Source of the DNA: an uncultured Rhodospirillaceae bacterium
Lineage (GTDB): Bacteria; Pseudomonadota; Alphaproteobacteria; RF32; CAG-239
DNA: 7,781 nucleotides
NCBI GenBank assembly: GCA_900313155.1
Contig: OMQE01000091.1
Location: forward strand, 1 to 7,781
Direction: 5' to 3'
The notes below the pieces were generated by a model. That model was not told the DNA's origin. It searched no databases and saw only the letters and a program-made list of their open reading frames with translations. Made by a program: the position numbers and the translations under genes. Below, one piece after another: positions 5,668 through 7,781 of this stretch (its first letter is position 1; every line of letters starts with the position of its first letter).

Positions 5668-6924
5668 TTATTGATAAATAGGAAAATCACGGCACAAAGC
5701 CACAATTTTTTGTTTTGTTTGTGCAATCACTTCTTCAGCGTTGCCACGAGCCAACGCGTCCACCACATCGCCGATGCAATTGCCGATTAGCTCAAATTCT
5801 TTTTCCTTGAAACCGCGGGTGGTTCCGGCTGGTGTGCCCAACCGAACACCGGAAGTAATCTTCGGCGGCTCAGGGTCAAACGGAATAGCGTTTTTATTAC
5901 AAGTAATATGCGCTTTTTCAAGTGCCGTTGTCACCACATCTCCGGTCAGCCCCTTTGGACGCAAATCCACCAACACCAAATGTGTATCTGTGCCACCCGA
6001 AACCAGCGCTAAACCACGCTTAACCAAAGTTTCACCCAAAACTTTGGCGTTTTTAACAACTTGCGCGGCATATTCCTTAAACTGCGGTGTTAAATCTTCG
6101 CCAAAACAAACGGCCTTACCGGCAATAACATGTTCTAAAGGTCCGCCCTGTGTTCCCGGAAATACGGCAGAGTTAATCTTTTTATAAAGTTCGGCATTGT
6201 TGGTCAAAATCATGCCGCCGCGCGGACCGCGCAAAGTTTTGTGCGTGGTTGTTGTTACCACATCTGCCCATTTAAGCGGATTGGGATGCACACCACCGGC
6301 AACCAATCCGGCAAAATGCGCCATATCCACCATCAAATATGCCCCAACTTTATCGGCAATTGCTCGAAATTTAGCAAAATCTATCTGCCGCGGATAAGCA
6401 GAGCCACCGGCAACAACAACTTTCGGCTTATATTCAAGTGCTAACTTTTCTGCCGCTTCATAATCAATTAACCCATCTTCTTGACGCACGCCATATTGCA
6501 CGGCTTTGAATATTTTACCTGAAAGCGAAACTTTTGAACCGTGAGTTAAATGACCACCGGCATCTAAACTCATACCCATTAGCGTATCGCCGGCGTTCAT
6601 CAGCGCCACATAAACCGCCATGTTGGCTTGGCTGCCGGAGTGCGGTTGCACATTCACATATTCCGCCCCAAAAAGTTTTTTGGCTCTTTCTTGAGCTAAA
6701 CTTTCTATTTCATCAATAAATTCACAGCCGCAATAATATCTGTGCGCCGGATACCCTTCGGCATATTTATTGGTCAAAATCGAGCCTTGCGCCTCCATCA
6801 CGGCTCTTGAAACAATATTTTCCGAAGCAATAAGTTCCACTTGTTCTTGTTGGCGTTTCAATTCTTTTTGAATGATACCCCAAATAGCGCCATCTTCTGT
6901 TTCCAAGTTCTGTTCAAAGTCCAT
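5668..6924 (-). CDS. glyA: serine hydroxymethyltransferase
   Basis: This PLP enzyme interconverts serine and glycine with transfer of a one-carbon unit to tetrahydrofolate, feeding purine, thymidylate and methionine synthesis. The 418-residue length is normal. Key elements are IASEN (32-36), KYAEGYPAHRYYCGCEFID (53-71), VQPHSGSQAN (92-101), VDMAHFAGLVAGG (199-211, with Asp200 and His203 near PLP), the PLP-binding Lys229 in TTTTHKTLRGPRGG (224-237), FPGTQGGPLEH and SGVRLGTPAGTTRGF. The frame is open 27 codons upstream, but ATG 6924 is preferred: it matches the family's usual N terminus and has GGAG seven bases before it. The longer frame would run into rpiB. Only four bases separate it from the rpiB stop, so the pair is cotranscribed and likely coupled in translation. 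The rpiB-glyA order is common in Alphaproteobacteria. Confidence 0.98.
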   Translation of the reverse strand: MDFEQNLETEDGAIWGIIQKELKRQQEQVELIASENIVSRAVMEAQGSILTNKYAEGYPAHRYYCGCEFIDEIESLAQERAKKLFGAEYVNVQPHSGSQANMAVYVALMNAGDTLMGMSLDAGGHLTHGSKVSLSGKIFKAVQYGVRQEDGLIDYEAAEKLALEYKPKVVVAGGSAYPRQIDFAKFRAIADKVGAYLMVDMAHFAGLVAGGVHPNPLKWADVVTTTTHKTLRGPRGGMILTNNAELYKKINSAVFPGTQGGPLEHVIAGKAVCFGEDLTPQFKEYAAQVVKNAKVLGETLVKRGLALVSGGTDTHLVLVDLRPKGLTGDVVTTALEKAHITCNKNAIPFDPEPPKITSGVRLGTPAGTTRGFKEKEFELIGNCIGDVVDALARGNAEEVIAQTKQKIVALCRDFPIYQ

Positions 6925-6928
6925 TTTT

Positions 6929-7357
6929 CTACTCCATATTATCCAGCTTATCGAGCCGGCGTTGATGTCTTCCTCCTTGATACGTCGATTGCATAAAAGT
7001 ATCAATATATTTAATCACGTCATCAACAGCCATTGTCCGTCCGCCAAAAACAAGCACATTGGCATTATTATGTTCTTTAGCCAATCTGGCCGCATCTTGG
7101 CTGTATATCAACGCCGCGCGAATCCCCTTAAAGCGATTCGCCGCTATCGAAATGCCGATACCCGTTCCACAAATCAGAATCCCTAAATCAGCCATTTTAG
7201 AAAGCACGGCATGTGCCATTTTTTGTGCCATATCCGGATAGTCTACCGATTCGGCATCATAAGTCCCCAAATCAGCCATTTTTAAATTTTGGTAGTGTGT
7301 TTTAAGAGCTTCTTTCAGTTCATATCCGCCATGATCGGCTGCAATTGCAATATTCAT
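6929..7357 (-). CDS. rpiB: ribose-5-phosphate isomerase B
   Basis: RpiB interconverts ribose 5-phosphate and ribulose 5-phosphate in the pentose phosphate pathway. The 142-residue product is full length. It shows ADHGGYELK (7-15, with the conserved Asp8-His9), DYPDMA (39-44), the catalytic-loop sequence ICGTGIGISIAANRFKGIRAAL (62-83, with Cys63 as the expected catalytic residue), EHNNANVLVFGGR (95-107, His96) and GGRHQRRL (128-135). The retained cysteine points to the RpiB proper group. The ATG follows GGAGGAG with a short spacer. It is the first gene of the rpiB-glyA-mscL operon, and its last codons carry the glyA ribosome binding site. Some RpiB-family members act on allose or galactose phosphates, but the glyA linkage favours ribose 5-phosphate isomerase. 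Confidence 0.97.
   Translation of the reverse strand: MNIAIAADHGGYELKEALKTHYQNLKMADLGTYDAESVDYPDMAQKMAHAVLSKMADLGILICGTGIGISIAANRFKGIRAALIYSQDAARLAKEHNNANVLVFGGRTMAVDDVIKYIDTFMQSTYQGGRHQRRLDKLDNME
6932..6935 (-). promoter_or_regulatory. glyA ribosome binding site inside the rpiB 3' end
   Basis: GGAG (6935-6932) overlaps the last sense codons of rpiB, ends just before its TAG, and lies seven bases before ATG 6924. It fixes the glyA start and suggests that ribosomes finishing rpiB help initiate glyA. Confidence 0.7.
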
Positions 7358-7381
7358 TTTTCTCCTCCGATTGTGCTTAAC

Positions 7382-7411
7382 TATATAATAAATAAGTAAA
7401 ATTCAACACAA
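7382..7411 (-). promoter_or_regulatory. weak candidate promoter for rpiB-glyA-mscL
   Basis: On the minus strand TTGTGT (7411-7406) and TATATA (7387-7382) are 18 bases apart, about 25 bases before the rpiB start. The region is so AT-rich that other pairings are possible; a perfect TTGACA at 7439-7434 has no good partner. Confidence 0.3.
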
Positions 7412-7467
7412 AAAAAGCCACTTTTACACAAGCTGTCAAAAAAAATGCAAAAAAATAAAAAAAATTA

Positions 7468-7497
7468 TTGACGTTTATCAAAAAATAGGTATATATG
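7468..7497 (+). promoter_or_regulatory. promoter of the tRNA-Cys/tRNA-Asn operon
   Basis: TTGACG (7468-7473) is followed after 16-18 bases by TATATATG (7490-7497), about 37 bases before the first tRNA. The AT-rich leader and distance suit a stable-RNA promoter. It diverges from rpiB. Confidence 0.6.
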
Positions 7498-7533
7498 GTT
7501 TTTGTTGAGTGAGATTGGTCCGCAAAAGAATAT

Positions 7534-7608
7534 GGCCGGTTGGCAGAATGGCTTATGCAGAGGACTGCAAATCCTTCTATATCGGTTCAATTCCGGTACC
7601 GGCCTCCA
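7534..7608 (+). tRNA. tRNA-Cys (anticodon GCA)
   Basis: The acceptor stem pairs GGCCGGT (7534-7540) with ACCGGCC (7598-7604). The discriminator is T7605, the identity base of tRNA-Cys, and CCA (7606-7608) is encoded. The anticodon GCA is at 7567-7569 in the loop CTGCAAA. The T loop is TTCAATT, slightly unusual in its last bases. It is first of a two-tRNA operon. Confidence 0.97.
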
Positions 7609-7614
7609 AGTTAT

Positions 7615-7689
7615 TCCGACTTAGCTCAGCGGTAGAGCAATCGGCTGTTAACCGATTGGTCGTTGGTTCGAATCCGACAGTCGGAGCCA
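7615..7689 (+). tRNA. tRNA-Asn (anticodon GTT)
   Basis: The acceptor stem pairs TCCGACT (7615-7621) with AGTCGGA (7679-7685), with discriminator G7686 and encoded CCA (7687-7689). The anticodon stem ATCGG/CCGAT holds CTGTTAA with anticodon GTT at 7647-7649. It begins six bases after tRNA-Cys and shares its transcript and terminator. Confidence 0.98.
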
Positions 7690-7700
7690 AAAAACAAAGA

Positions 7701-7725
7701 AAGTCACCCTTGTGGTGACTTTTTT
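7701..7725 (+). terminator. rho-independent terminator of the tRNA operon
   Basis: A perfect 8-bp stem AAGTCACC (7701-7708) / GGTGACTT (7714-7721) closes the loop CTTGT and runs into a T tract (7720-7725). It lies 11 bases after tRNA-Asn. Confidence 0.9.
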
Positions 7726-7746
7726 GTTTTTATGGATCCTTCGGGT

Positions 7747-7771
7747 TCGAACCAACGAGAAGTTGGTTCGA
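7747..7771. repeat. inverted repeat resembling a tRNA T arm
   Basis: TCGAACCAAC (7747-7756) and GTTGGTTCGA (7762-7771) are perfect 10-bp inverted copies around GAGAA, wait-free of a T tract, so this is not a simple terminator. The right copy is identical to the T-arm segment of tRNA-Asn at 7662-7671. The left arm also includes the palindrome GGTTCGAACC (7744-7753). The window ends ten bases later, so its context is unseen. Confidence 0.6.
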
Positions 7772-7781
7772 GTATGAGCGA

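Noticed and set aside
5741..6187. Long plus-strand frame opposite glyA
   Set aside because: It is antisense to a highly conserved gene and its product has no recognisable motif.
6925..7005. 27-codon N-terminal extension of glyA
   Set aside because: It overlaps rpiB and would lengthen a family with a conserved N terminus; ATG 6924 has its own GGAG.
7509..7718. A 69-codon plus-strand frame with an LSSAVEQSAVNRLVVGSNP-like product
   Set aside because: It lies over both tRNA genes; this peptide is the usual false translation of a tRNA.
7732..7781. Open frame from ATG 7732 to the window end
   Set aside because: It is only 16 complete codons, made mostly of the inverted repeat, with no ribosome binding site.
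1..7781. CRISPR array, insertion sequence or toxin-antitoxin pair
   Set aside because: No regularly spaced direct repeats, transposase motifs or paired small antitoxin-toxin genes were seen.

Overview
The window reads as two unlike parts. From about 1290 to the right end it looks like one AT-rich proteobacterial genome, most likely an alphaproteobacterium. Reasons are the rpiB-glyA gene pair typical of that class, a glyA product of that type, strong GGAGG-type ribosome binding sites before most genes, and tRNA genes with encoded CCA ends. The first ~1050 bases look different: a tRNA-Leu(GAG) and a lipoprotein gene with no Shine-Dalgarno sequence, in a style familiar from Bacteroidota. The change falls between a strong terminator at 1025-1050 and the end of the next operon at 1293. 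Whether this is an assembly join, a transfer, or simply a gene-poor border cannot be settled from the sequence alone.

Layout: tRNA-Leu(GAG) (minus, cut at its CCA end); a 238-residue WG-repeat-like lipoprotein (plus) with its terminator; a doubtful 47-codon ORF; then a tight three-gene operon on the minus strand (4214 down to 1293). The operon encodes, in transcription order, an N-formylglutamate-amidohydrolase-like hydrolase, a RimK-type ATP-grasp ligase and a FolC-like Mur ligase. A divergent alpha/beta hydrolase (4369-5058, plus) follows, with a shared terminator facing the rpiB-glyA-mscL operon (7357 down to 5221, minus). At the right end, a tRNA-Cys(GCA)-tRNA-Asn(GTT) pair (plus) is followed by a terminator and a tRNA-like inverted repeat that runs up to the window edge.

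The most interesting unit is the three-gene operon. Two ATP-dependent amide-bond ligases of different folds are translationally coupled to each other and to a zinc amidohydrolase. Such a set could build, extend and trim a small peptide or an amino-acid-conjugated metabolite. The Mur ligase has lost several folylpolyglutamate-synthase signatures, so ordinary folate polyglutamylation is unlikely. The substrate cannot be read from the sequence.

The right-hand operon is housekeeping: sugar-phosphate isomerisation, serine-glycine and one-carbon metabolism, and a mechanosensitive channel that carries an unusual C-terminal zinc ribbon.
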